The notes beneath the pieces were generated by a model, which was not told the DNA's origin, made no database searches, and saw only the letters and a list, made by a program, of their open reading frames with translations. The position numbers and the translations under genes are program-made. From contig CAQBGY010000148.1 in the NCBI GenBank assembly GCA_948759685.1, positions 1-7,511 on the forward strand: a DNA stretch of 7,511 bases, in the 5' to 3' direction. Positions 1 to 5,821 of the stretch are shown in pieces. Source of the stretch: an uncultured Eubacterium sp. Lineage in GTDB: Bacteria > Bacillota_A > Clostridia > Lachnospirales > Lachnospiraceae. Position 1 is the first letter of the stretch; every line of letters starts with the position of its first letter.

Positions 1-245
1 CTCTTCGATCTAGACTGATAGGACGTCAGACAGAGACAGAAGACGTGATTAATGAAAGATTAAAAAAAGCGGCAGAAGAGACAGACAATATTGAGAAGTA
101 CGATTACTATGTACTAAATGACGAGGTTGAAAAATGTGCACAGCACATTGAAAATATAAAAAACAACAATCCACAGTCTTTAGATATGGATTTTGTAAAT
201 CAAATTAAAAGCGAAGTATTAATGTTCGCGAAAGGAGATAAGTAA
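1..245 (+). CDS. gmk: Guanylate kinase, C-terminal part (5' end outside window)
   Basis: Guanylate kinase phosphorylates GMP to GDP with ATP in the cytoplasm, a step in guanine nucleotide synthesis. Only the last 80 codons are present; the first full codon is at position 3, so the gene enters from the left edge. Visible family signatures are LRSRLIGRQTETEDVINERL, which matches the GR-x-TE stretch of the lid and ATP-contacting region followed by the conserved arginine-containing helix, and YDYYVLND, which matches the YDY-x-(V/I)-x-ND motif before the last helix. An in-frame GTG at 45 is internal and is not the true start, because the family similarity continues upstream of it. The stop TAA (243-245) overlaps the rpoZ ATG by one base, and the rpoZ ribosome binding site lies inside this gene, so the two are probably translationally coupled. 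The P-loop and the GMP-binding domain are not in the window. The assignment is firm from the motifs. Confidence 0.93.
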   Translation, partial: LRSRLIGRQTETEDVINERLKKAAEETDNIEKYDYYVLNDEVEKCAQHIENIKNNNPQSLDMDFVNQIKSEVLMFAKGDK

Positions 246-487
246 TGTTACATCCATCATATTCAGATTTAATGGCAGTAGCTAACAGTGAGGTAGAAGA
301 CGGTGAACAGCCGGTTGTACAGAGCAGATATTCTATTGTTATGGCTACGTCAAAGAGAGCAAGACAGATTATTGCAGGAGAGGAGCCTTTGGTAAAAAAG
401 AACACAGAAGGAATGAAGCCTCTATCTGTTGCAGTAGATGAACTGTGTGAATCTAAAATAAGGATTTTAGGAGATGAAGAAGAATAA
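245..487 (+). CDS. rpoZ: DNA-directed RNA polymerase subunit omega
   Basis: Omega is the small subunit that binds the beta' C-terminal region and helps assemble and stabilise RNA polymerase. The product has 80 residues, a normal length for Firmicutes omega. Visible family features are an N-terminal HPSYSDLM segment, the central RYSIVMATSKRARQI helix at residues 28-42, which is the most conserved part of the family, and a C-terminal KPLSVAVDEL segment followed by an acidic tail. The ATG start is set by an AGGAG at 233-237, seven bases upstream and inside gmk; the start codon shares its A with the gmk stop. The gmk-rpoZ pair is a long-conserved arrangement in many bacteria. In many other Firmicutes priA, def and fmt follow; here rimO follows instead, which I recall as common in Lachnospiraceae. 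A terminator-like hairpin begins within the stop codon. Confidence 0.95.
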   Translation: MLHPSYSDLMAVANSEVEDGEQPVVQSRYSIVMATSKRARQIIAGEEPLVKKNTEGMKPLSVAVDELCESKIRILGDEEE

Positions 488-511
488 AGTGTCTGTCGGC
501 ACTTTTTTCTT
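486..511 (+). terminator. Probable intrinsic terminator after rpoZ
   Basis: Bases 486-493 (AAAGTGTC) can pair with 498-505 (GGCACTTT), with one G-T wobble and a four-base loop, and the downstream strand runs into a T-rich tract to 511. The stem is short with few G-C pairs, so termination may be partial. Its upstream arm begins inside the rpoZ stop codon, so ribosomes finishing rpoZ would cover it. If it acts, it separates gmk-rpoZ from rimO-pgsA, but no strong promoter is visible in the 33 bases before rimO. Confidence 0.55.
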
Positions 512-543
512 ATGTTTTATAAGAGAGAATTTAGGGAGAAATT

Positions 544-1872
544 TTGAAAGTACTTTTTATTTCATTAGGATGCGATAAAAATTTAGTAGATTCGGAACAT
601 ATGTCCGGTATTTTGTCAAATGCAGGATATGAGTTCACAGATGATGAAAGAGAAGCTGAAGTTATTGTGATTAACAGCTGTTGTTTTATACATGACGCCA
701 AAGAGGAAAGTATTAATACGATTTTCGAGATGGCGAGGTATAAAGAAGAAGGCAAGTGTCAGGTGCTGGTTCTGGCGGGATGTCTGGCACAAAGATATCA
801 CGACGAAATTAAAGATGAAATACCGGAAATTGACATCTGTATCGGAACAACCGCCATAGACAGTATTGCGGAGGCACTGGATGACTACTTTATAAATCAT
901 CATAATATACAGATTATCAATGATATTGATAAATTATCCGGTGTAGATGCACCAAGAAATCTTTCTACGATAGGCAGTTTTGCGTATTTAAAAATAGCAG
1001 AAGGTTGTGACAAACATTGTACTTATTGCATAATACCTAAAATAAGAGGAAATTTCCGAAGTATAAAAATGGAAACTCTTATTAAAGAAGCCAAAGATTT
1101 GGCAGAACGTGGTGTAAAAGAGTTGATATTGGTAGCTCAGGAAACTACAATGTATGGCAAAGATATTTATGGTAAAAAATCTTTACATCTTCTACTGAAG
1201 GAATTAGCGAAAATAGGTGGTATATGCTGGATTCGTGTGTTATATTGTTATCCTGAAGAAATCTATGATGAATTAATTGACACTATAGCAGAGGAAAAGA
1301 AAATCTGTCATTATCTGGATATTCCGATTCAACATGCCAGCGATAATATACTAAAGCGCATGGGCAGGAGAACATCCAATGAACAGTTAAGGGAAATTAT
1401 AAACAAGTTAAGAGAACGAATTCCTGATATTGTTCTCAGAACGACTTTAATAACCGGTTTTCCGGGAGAGACTGCAGAGGACCATGAGATATTGATGAAT
1501 TTTGTCAATGAGATGGAATTTGAGAGATTAGGGGTTTTTACATATTCTCCAGAGGAAAATACTCCAGCTGCAAATATGGAAAATCAAATTGATGAAGATA
1601 TTAAGAATTCCAGAAGAAATGAAATTATGGAACTCCAACAGGAGATTGTCTTTGATTTATCAGAAAACTATATTGGAAAAACATATGTTGCAATGATAGA
1701 AGGCAGAATATCCGGTGAACATGCATATATGGCACGGACATATATGGATTGTCCGGGAGTAGACAGCAATATATTTATTATTACAGATAAAGAACTTATG
1801 ACTGGTGATTTTGTTAAAGTGGTAGTTACCGGAACAAATGATTATGATTTGATTGGCGAGATAAGCAGCTAG
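544..1872 (+). CDS. rimO: Ribosomal protein S12 (aspartate) methylthiotransferase RimO, TTG start
   Basis: RimO is a radical-SAM enzyme with two iron-sulfur clusters that adds a methylthio group to a conserved aspartate of ribosomal protein S12. The 442 residues show the three expected domains. The N-terminal methylthiotransferase domain (about 1-130) opens with LFISLGCDKNLVDSE and has auxiliary-cluster cysteines C10, C46 and C80. The radical-SAM domain (about 140-370) has C155-x3-C159-x2-C162 in EGCDKHCTYCIIPKIRG. The C-terminal TRAM domain (about 372-440) includes ARTYMDCPGVDSNIFI. The ISLGC-x-KNLVDSE start and the D-x-PG-VD stretch in the TRAM domain favour RimO over the tRNA enzymes MiaB and MtaB. 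The start is TTG at 544: it retains C10, is preceded by AGGGAG at 533-538, and an in-frame TAG at 532 blocks longer options; the next in-frame ATG (601) would remove C10. C47 stands where many homologues have glycine (NTCGF). Confidence 0.95.
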   Translation: MKVLFISLGCDKNLVDSEHMSGILSNAGYEFTDDEREAEVIVINSCCFIHDAKEESINTIFEMARYKEEGKCQVLVLAGCLAQRYHDEIKDEIPEIDICIGTTAIDSIAEALDDYFINHHNIQIINDIDKLSGVDAPRNLSTIGSFAYLKIAEGCDKHCTYCIIPKIRGNFRSIKMETLIKEAKDLAERGVKELILVAQETTMYGKDIYGKKSLHLLLKELAKIGGICWIRVLYCYPEEIYDELIDTIAEEKKICHYLDIPIQHASDNILKRMGRRTSNEQLREIINKLRERIPDIVLRTTLITGFPGETAEDHEILMNFVNEMEFERLGVFTYSPEENTPAANMENQIDEDIKNSRRNEIMELQQEIVFDLSENYIGKTYVAMIEGRISGEHAYMARTYMDCPGVDSNIFIITDKELMTGDFVKVVVTGTNDYDLIGEISS

Positions 1873-1884
1873 TTAGGAGGAAAT

Positions 1885-2421
1885 ATGAATATACCGAATC
1901 AACTTACAATATTCAGAGTGATTTGTATACCGGCTTTTGTGGCAATGATGCTTATTACAGCGGTACCATATAATTATTATATCGCTGTTGCAATTTTTAT
2001 TATTGCAAGTTTAACAGATTTGTTAGATGGAAAGATTGCAAGAAAATATAATCTTGTTACAAATTTTGGGAAATTTATGGATCCATTAGCAGATAAACTT
2101 TTAGTGAGTGCTGCTTTAATATGCTTAAGCCCCAAGATGATACCGGCTTGGGTTGTAATTACTATTATTAGCAGAGAGTTATTTATCAGTGGATTCAGGA
2201 TTTTGGCAGCTGACCAGGGTATTGTACTGGCTGCCGGCTGGTGGGGCAAGTTTAAAACAGCCTTTTCCATGATTATGATAATAGTACTCATTGTTAATCT
2301 CCCGCTTCAAAATGAAGTGTTGGATGTTATAGGATGGGTTTTAATTTGGATATCTCTTGCATTAACAGTAATTTCAATGGTTGAATATGTATACAAGAAT
2401 ATCGAAGTACTTAAAAACTAA
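1885..2421 (+). CDS. pgsA: CDP-diacylglycerol-glycerol-3-phosphate 3-phosphatidyltransferase
   Basis: This integral membrane enzyme transfers a phosphatidyl group from CDP-diacylglycerol to glycerol-3-phosphate, giving phosphatidylglycerophosphate, the precursor of phosphatidylglycerol and cardiolipin. The 178-residue protein has the full CDP-alcohol phosphotransferase signature D-x2-DG-x2-AR-x8-G-x3-D-x3-D: D45, D48, G49, A52, R53, G62, D66 and D70. These acidic residues bind metal and catalyse the reaction in the family. The rest is strongly hydrophobic, with several likely membrane segments (for example about 12-28, 31-44, 72-105, 124-140 and 147-168). The N-terminal NIPNQLTIFRV is typical of PgsA and separates it from phosphatidylserine and cardiolipin synthases of the same superfamily. 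The ATG follows TTAGGAGG and lies 12 bases after the rimO stop, so it is probably cotranscribed with rimO. In many Firmicutes pgsA lies next to cinA and recA; here an aminotransferase gene comes between pgsA and recA. Confidence 0.95.
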   Translation: MNIPNQLTIFRVICIPAFVAMMLITAVPYNYYIAVAIFIIASLTDLLDGKIARKYNLVTNFGKFMDPLADKLLVSAALICLSPKMIPAWVVITIISRELFISGFRILAADQGIVLAAGWWGKFKTAFSMIMIIVLIVNLPLQNEVLDVIGWVLIWISLALTVISMVEYVYKNIEVLKN

Positions 2422-2441
2422 TTTGTTAGGAGGAGAGAAAT

Positions 2442-3731
2442 ATGTCAGCGTACAGAGAGATGGGAAAAGAAGAACTTAAAAAGGAATTAGAGTCTTTAAA
2501 AGAAGAATATAGTAAAATTTGTGAGGCTGATATCAGTCTTGATATGTCAAGAGGAAAGCCGGGAACAGATCAGTTGGATTTATCTATGGGTCTGTTTGAT
2601 GTATTTAACAGCAGTTCAGAAATTAAATCAGCTGCAGGTACAGATTGCAGAAATTATGGTGTGCTTGACGGATTGAACGAGGCAAAGCAAATGATGGCAG
2701 ATATTATGGGAACAGATCCTGAACATGTTATTGTATATGGTAACGCAAGTCTTAATGTAATGTATGATACGATTGCAAGATCATTTTCGCACGGTGTTAT
2801 GGGTTCTACGCCATGGTACAAATTAGATAAGGTAAAATGGCTTTGTCCTGTTCCAGGATATGACAGACATTTTGCGATTACAGAGTTTTTTGGAATTGAG
2901 ATGATTAATGTACCGCTTCTGGAAGACGGACCAGATATGGATATGGTAGAAAAACTGGTAAGTGAAGATACTGCAATCAAAGGAATCTGGTGCGTTCCTA
3001 AATATGCGAACCCAACAGGAATTTCTTATTCAGATGAAGTTGTAAGAAGATTGGCAAATTTAAAACCGGCAGCAAAGGGATTTAGAATTTTCTGGGATAA
3101 TGCATATGCAGTTCATCATTTATATGAAGGGGAAGAAAATCAGGATCAGATTTTAGATATTATAGAAGAATGTGAAAAAGCAGGGAATCCTGATCTTGTA
3201 TATGAGTTTGCATCAACTTCAAAAATTACATTCTCAGGTTCAGGTGTTGCTGCAATTGCAGCATCAAAAGCAAATCTTGATTTTATAAAGAAGCAGATGT
3301 CTGTTCAGACAATTGGTTTTGATAAGATAAACCAGTTAAGACATGCAAGATATTTTAAAAATTTTGATGGAATTAAAGAACATATGATGAAGCATGCAGA
3401 GAAAATGAGACCAAAGTTTCAGGCAGTGTTAGATATGCTTGAAGCGGAATTGAAGCCTACAGGAATTGGACAGTGGACGAATCCAAGAGGAGGATATTTT
3501 ATTTCATTAGATGTAATGGAAGGCTGTGCAAAAAAAGTAGTCAGCATGTGTAAAGATGCCGGCATGGTATTGACAGGAGCGGGAGCACCTTTCCCATATG
3601 GAAAGGATCCGGAAGATAAAAATATCAGAATTGCTCCATCTTATGCAACACCGGAAGAATTAAAGGAAGCAAGTAAAATTTTAATTGTTTGTACAAAAAT
3701 TGCAGCAATTGAAAAAATATTAAATATATAA
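2442..3731 (+). CDS. PLP-dependent aminotransferase, aspartate-aminotransferase-like (MocR-type subgroup)
   Basis: This is a fold-type I pyridoxal-phosphate enzyme of 429 residues. Visible catalytic features are the Schiff-base lysine K261 in FASTSKITFSGSG, N190 in YANPTG, D219 and Y222 in FWDNAYAVHH, the substrate-carboxylate arginine R396 in IRIAPS, and a phosphate-contacting GNASLNVMYD near 100-109. The SRGKPGTDQLDLS segment near residues 36-48 and the overall pattern resemble the bacterial group related to the Corynebacterium aspartate aminotransferase (Pfam Asp_aminotransf, PF12897), whose members are often annotated loosely as class I/II or MocR-like. There is no GntR DNA-binding domain at the N terminus, so it is an enzyme, not a MocR regulator. 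Transfer of an amino group between aspartate and 2-oxoglutarate is the likely reaction, but substrate cannot be set from sequence alone. AGGAGG at 2428-2433 gives a strong ATG start, 20 bases after pgsA. A strong terminator follows, so it ends this transcript. Confidence 0.88.
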   Translation: MSAYREMGKEELKKELESLKEEYSKICEADISLDMSRGKPGTDQLDLSMGLFDVFNSSSEIKSAAGTDCRNYGVLDGLNEAKQMMADIMGTDPEHVIVYGNASLNVMYDTIARSFSHGVMGSTPWYKLDKVKWLCPVPGYDRHFAITEFFGIEMINVPLLEDGPDMDMVEKLVSEDTAIKGIWCVPKYANPTGISYSDEVVRRLANLKPAAKGFRIFWDNAYAVHHLYEGEENQDQILDIIEECEKAGNPDLVYEFASTSKITFSGSGVAAIAASKANLDFIKKQMSVQTIGFDKINQLRHARYFKNFDGIKEHMMKHAEKMRPKFQAVLDMLEAELKPTGIGQWTNPRGGYFISLDVMEGCAKKVVSMCKDAGMVLTGAGAPFPYGKDPEDKNIRIAPSYATPEELKEASKILIVCTKIAAIEKILNI

Positions 3732-3736
3732 ATTAA

Positions 3737-3770
3737 AAAAAGAAAGTGTTATTTAAGACACTTTCTTTTT
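3737..3770 (+). terminator. Intrinsic terminator after the aminotransferase gene
   Basis: A perfect 13-bp stem joins 3737-3749 and 3758-3770 (core GAAAGTGT / ACACTTTC) around an eight-base loop. The 3' arm ends in a T run and the 5' arm starts in an A run, so it could work for either strand, although no convergent gene is present. It lies 6 bases after the aminotransferase stop codon and marks the end of the rimO-pgsA-aminotransferase transcript. Confidence 0.88.
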
Positions 3771-3810
3771 ATATAATAGGAAATTCCTTTAAATTTCCTA
3801 TTATATAAAA
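3767..3810. repeat. Long perfect palindrome overlapping the terminator
   Basis: Bases 3767-3785 are the exact reverse complement of 3792-3810 (19 bp, six-base loop CCTTTA); the recognisable core is AATAGGAAATT / AATTTCCTATT. It starts inside the T run of the preceding terminator, so the two hairpins share four bases and could form in turn. It may be a back-up terminator or a barrier to 3' exonucleases. The A run after the right arm does not form a T tract on the + strand, so it is not a classic terminator for that strand. Its mirror-image outline also resembles a small mobile palindromic element, which I cannot test. Confidence 0.7.
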
Positions 3811-3900
3811 ATGCTCCGCAGGAACGCAGAGGCGAGGAAATGTAGTTGTTTTGCGAACCCGCGCCTCGCGAGAGAGTTCGCAAGAAAACTCTTTGTTATG
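3811..3900. other. GC-rich island with competing hairpins, function unknown
   Basis: This is the middle of the 300-base non-coding gap before recA. It is clearly richer in G+C than its A+T-rich flanks and has no plausible gene. Three pairings are possible: GCGAGG (3832-3837) with CCTCGC (3864-3869); TTGCGAAC (3851-3858) with GTTCGCAA (3876-3883); and AGAGAGTT (3871-3878) with AACTCTTT (3887-3894, one wobble). The first two interlock like a pseudoknot, and the last two exclude each other. It lies upstream of both recA promoter candidates. It could be a dispersed intergenic repeat or a structured RNA. Confidence 0.45.
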
Positions 3901-3912
3901 CAGAAAAAAGTG

Positions 3913-3941
3913 TTGCATATTGAATGAGTGAATAATATAAT
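3913..3941 (+). promoter_or_regulatory. Candidate upstream recA promoter (P1)
   Basis: TTGCAT at 3913-3918 and a perfect TATAAT at 3936-3941 are separated by exactly 17 bases, the ideal sigma-A layout. A start near 3948 would give a leader of about 84 bases that runs through the LexA box, so bound LexA could block its transcript. The surroundings are very A+T-rich, which raises the chance of a fortuitous -10. Confidence 0.55.
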
Positions 3942-3961
3942 AAAATAGATTGAAATAATTG

Positions 3962-3990
3962 TTGACACAAAGAACAGAATATATTATTAT
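3962..3990 (+). promoter_or_regulatory. Main recA promoter (P2)
   Basis: A consensus -35 TTGACA (3962-3967) and -10 TATTAT (3985-3990) are separated by 17 bases. Transcription would start near 3996-3998, just before or inside the LexA box at 4000-4013, giving a leader of about 35 bases with an AAAGGA ribosome binding site at 4019-4024. This geometry fits classic SOS repression. Confidence 0.82.
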
Positions 3991-3999
3991 AACAATATA

Positions 4000-4013
4000 C
4001 GAACATAGGTTCG
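4000..4013. promoter_or_regulatory. LexA (SOS) operator of recA
   Basis: CGAACATAGGTTCG has both half-sites of the Gram-positive LexA operator, CGAAC and GTTCG, with four bases between them. It lies immediately after the -10 of P2, over the likely start of transcription, where bound LexA would block initiation. RecA-induced self-cleavage of LexA would then raise recA (and recX) expression after DNA damage. The right half-site also belongs to the palindrome GTTCGAAC (4009-4016). Confidence 0.88.
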
Positions 4014-4031
4014 AACGGAAAGGAAAGTATT

Positions 4032-5069
4032 ATGAATAAAGAAGACAAGTTAAAAGCACTCGATGCAGCAATATCACAGATTGAAAGACAGCATGGCAAA
4101 GGTACTATTATGAAGCTGGGAGATTCTGCGAATAAAATAAATGTTGAGACAATTCCTACAGGCTCACTCAGCCTGGATCTGGCACTTGGTGTCGGTGGTA
4201 TTCCAAAAGGAAGAGTTGTGGAGATATATGGTCCAGAATCCAGTGGTAAGACTACAGTTGCATTACATATGATTGCTGAGGCACAAAAGAGAGGCGGTGT
4301 AGCAGGATTTATTGATGCAGAGCACGCTTTAGATCCGGTATATGCAAAGGCAATAGGTGTAGATATTGATAATTTATATATTTCACAGCCTGATTATGGT
4401 GAGCAGGCATTAGAGATTACAGAGACGATGGTTCGTTCTGGTGCAGTAGATATTATTATCGTAGACTCTGTTGCGGCGTTAGTACCAAAGGCTGAAATTG
4501 ATGGTGATATGGGAGATTCTCATATGGGACAGCATGCCAGATTGATGTCTCAGGCACTTCGAAAACTGACAGGTATAATGAATAAGACAGGCTGTACTGT
4601 TGTTTTTATCAATCAGTTAAGAGAAAAGATTGGTGTAATGTTTGGAAACCCTGAGACAACAACCGGTGGACGAGCATTAAAGTTTTATGCTTCTGTAAGA
4701 CTTGATGTGAGAAGAGTAGAGACACTCAAGACAGGTGGCGAGATGGTAGGTAACAGAGCCAGAGTGAAGGTAGTTAAGAATAAAGTGGCACCGCCATTCA
4801 AAGAGGCAGAATTTGACATAATGTTTGGTAAAGGTATTTCAAAAGAAGGAGACATTCTTGACTTGGCAGCAAACTGTGGAGTAGTGATTAAGAGTGGTTC
4901 ATGGTATGCTTACAATGGTGATAAAATTGGTCAGGGCCGTGAAAATGCAAAAAAATATTTTATGGAGAATCCGGCTATTATGGAAGAGGTTGATGCAAAA
5001 GTCAGAGCATTTTATATGCCGGATGAAGAGCAGAATGAAGATGAAATTACAGCACCAGTGAAGGAATGA
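4032..5069 (+). CDS. recA: Recombinase RecA
   Basis: RecA forms ATP-dependent filaments on single-stranded DNA, carries out homology search and strand exchange, and stimulates LexA self-cleavage in the SOS response. The 345 residues are of standard length. Visible motifs are Walker A GPESSGKT at 67-74 (K73, T74), catalytic E97 in DAEHALDP, Walker B IIIVDS ending in D145-S146, loop L1 near [11 protein letters not shown] (156-166), the ATP-sensing Q195 in FINQLR, and loop L2 with [16 protein letters not shown] (206-221). A short acidic C-terminal tail (DEEQNEDE) matches the regulatory tail of the family. The ATG follows AAAGGA at a spacing of seven bases. Upstream are a consensus promoter and a LexA box, so expression should be DNA-damage inducible. 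The recX gene starts one base after the stop codon. No intein or other disruption is present. Confidence 0.98.
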   Translation: MNKEDKLKALDAAISQIERQHGKGTIMKLGDSANKINVETIPTGSLSLDLALGVGGIPKGRVVEIYGPESSGKTTVALHMIAEAQKRGGVAGFIDAEHALDPVYAKAIGVDIDNLYISQPDYGEQALEITETMVRSGAVDIIIVDSVAALVPKAEIDGDMGDSHMGQHARLMSQALRKLTGIMNKTGCTVVFINQLREKIGVMFGNPETTTGGRALKFYASVRLDVRRVETLKTGGEMVGNRARVKVVKNKVAPPFKEAEFDIMFGKGISKEGDILDLAANCGVVIKSGSWYAYNGDKIGQGRENAKKYFMENPAIMEEVDAKVRAFYMPDEEQNEDEITAPVKE

Positions 5070-5070
5070 T

Positions 5071-5670
5071 ATGTATACAGTAATGAAACTAGAACCAAAA
5101 GGTAATAGATTGCACGTTTATCTTGACAATGATATTGATTTTTTGCTCTATAAAAGTGAAGTAAGAAAACTTAACTTAGAAGAAAGTGTAAATATTGAAG
5201 AGACACAATATCAGATAATTATTGATATTTTGTATAAAAGAGCCCGTGAAAGGGCTCTTTATATTCTGGATGACGCTTATAAAACAAAAAAGCAAATTGT
5301 TGATAAGTTAAAAGCAGGCTGTTATCCGGAATTTATTATTGACAGAGTTATTGAGTATTTAACGGAATATGATTTAATTAATGATTACAGATATGCTTCT
5401 ATGTATATAGATTTTAAAGCAGATTCTAAATCAAAGAGGCAGATTACACAGGATTTGTATTCAAAAGGGGTGTTAAAAGAGATTATTGATTCCGCTTTTG
5501 AAAACAGCGATTTTACAGACGAAGATTCTTTAAACAAAATTATAGAAAAAAGAAAAGGGAGATATGATTTAACGAATCAAAAGGATATTGAAAGATTTTA
5601 TAGATATTTGGTTGGAAAGGGTTATGCTTATCATGATGTGAAGAGAGCATTGTCTATATTTGATATTTAA
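5071..5670 (+). CDS. recX: Regulatory protein RecX
   Basis: RecX binds RecA filaments and limits or tunes their activity. The 199-residue product has the family's helical-repeat pattern: an N-terminal extension, then ARERALYILDDAYKTKKQIVDKL (two windows of one repeat, about 58-80), the hallmark YLTEYDLINDYRYASMYI segment (97-114), followed by QDLYSKGVLKEIIDSAF (127-143) and a final repeat ending YLVGKGYAYHDVKRAL (179-194). The length lies between the short proteobacterial and longer bacilli proteins. The ATG comes one base after the recA stop, with AAGGAA at 5061-5066 inside recA, so it should be cotranscribed with recA under SOS control and translationally coupled to it. A terminator-like hairpin lies within its coding sequence at 5237-5260. 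RecX is poorly conserved, so identification rests on the segment pattern plus its position after recA; together these are convincing. Confidence 0.9.
   Translation: MYTVMKLEPKGNRLHVYLDNDIDFLLYKSEVRKLNLEESVNIEETQYQIIIDILYKRARERALYILDDAYKTKKQIVDKLKAGCYPEFIIDRVIEYLTEYDLINDYRYASMYIDFKADSKSKRQITQDLYSKGVLKEIIDSAFENSDFTDEDSLNKIIEKRKGRYDLTNQKDIERFYRYLVGKGYAYHDVKRALSIFDI
5237..5260 (+). other. Terminator-like hairpin inside recX
   Basis: AAAGAGCCC (5237-5245) is the exact reverse complement of GGGCTCTTT (5252-5260), giving a 9-bp stem with a GC core and six-base loop, followed by the A+T-rich ATATT. It lies about 167 bases into recX, over the codons for KRARERAL. The following T tract is short, so it may be a weak terminator, a pause site or an effect of coding constraint. 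Confidence 0.5.
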
Positions 5671-5671
5671 T

Positions 5672-5696
5672 ACAATATCTTTGATATTTTGTTTTA
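5672..5696 (+). terminator. Weak possible terminator after recX
   Basis: AATATC (5674-5679) pairs with GATATT (5683-5688) across a three-base loop, and ACA (5672-5674 region) can extend the stem against TGT with one bulged T, followed by GTTTTAAAAT. The stem is almost wholly A-T and of low stability, so this is only a candidate end for the recA-recX transcript. No better hairpin is visible before the rny promoter. Confidence 0.3.
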
Positions 5697-5746
5697 AAAT
5701 AACACTACATATTGTAAAATAAATAAATTTATAACAGTGGCTTTGC

Positions 5747-5775
5747 TTGACATAACTATATTAATCAAGTAAAAT
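5747..5775 (+). promoter_or_regulatory. Promoter of rny
   Basis: A perfect -35 TTGACA (5747-5752) and a near-consensus -10 TAAAAT (5770-5775) lie 17 bases apart. Transcription would begin near 5781-5783, giving a leader of about 40 bases. The inverted repeat CTTGA (5746-5750) / TCAAG (5765-5769) spans the -35 and touches the -10. Confidence 0.8.
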
Positions 5776-5807
5776 ATAAATGTTGTATTGAACAATGAAA
5801 AATAAAT

Positions 5808-5821
5808 AAGGAGGTGCTCCT
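5808..5821 (+). promoter_or_regulatory. rny ribosome binding site within a small hairpin
   Basis: AAGGAGGTG is a near-perfect anti-16S match just before the GTG start at 5822. AGGAG (5809-5813) is the exact reverse complement of CTCCT (5817-5821) with a three-base loop, so the core of the site can fold on itself immediately before the start codon. The strong site supports the GTG start; the 5-bp helix may lower initiation. Confidence 0.65.

Noticed and set aside
205..405. Minus-strand open reading frame across gmk and rpoZ
   Set aside because: It lies opposite two firmly identified genes, has no ribosome binding site of note and no recognisable protein features. The other minus-strand frames at 531-755, 616-903, 1977-2291, 2654-2980 and 7326-7511 are rejected for the same reasons.
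510..530. Promoter between rpoZ and rimO
   Set aside because: A TATAAG-like -10 occurs near 519-524, but no acceptable -35 is found 16-18 bases upstream; the region there is the terminator hairpin.
3853..3881. Second LexA box in the GC-rich island
   Set aside because: GCGAAC and GTTCGC half-sites are present, but they are 17 bases apart rather than the four required, so LexA binding is not expected.
3896..4099. Minus-strand open reading frame spanning the recA promoter
   Set aside because: It overlaps the recA start, both promoters and the LexA box, and its product is a low-complexity hydrophobic sequence as expected from reading A+T-rich DNA backwards.
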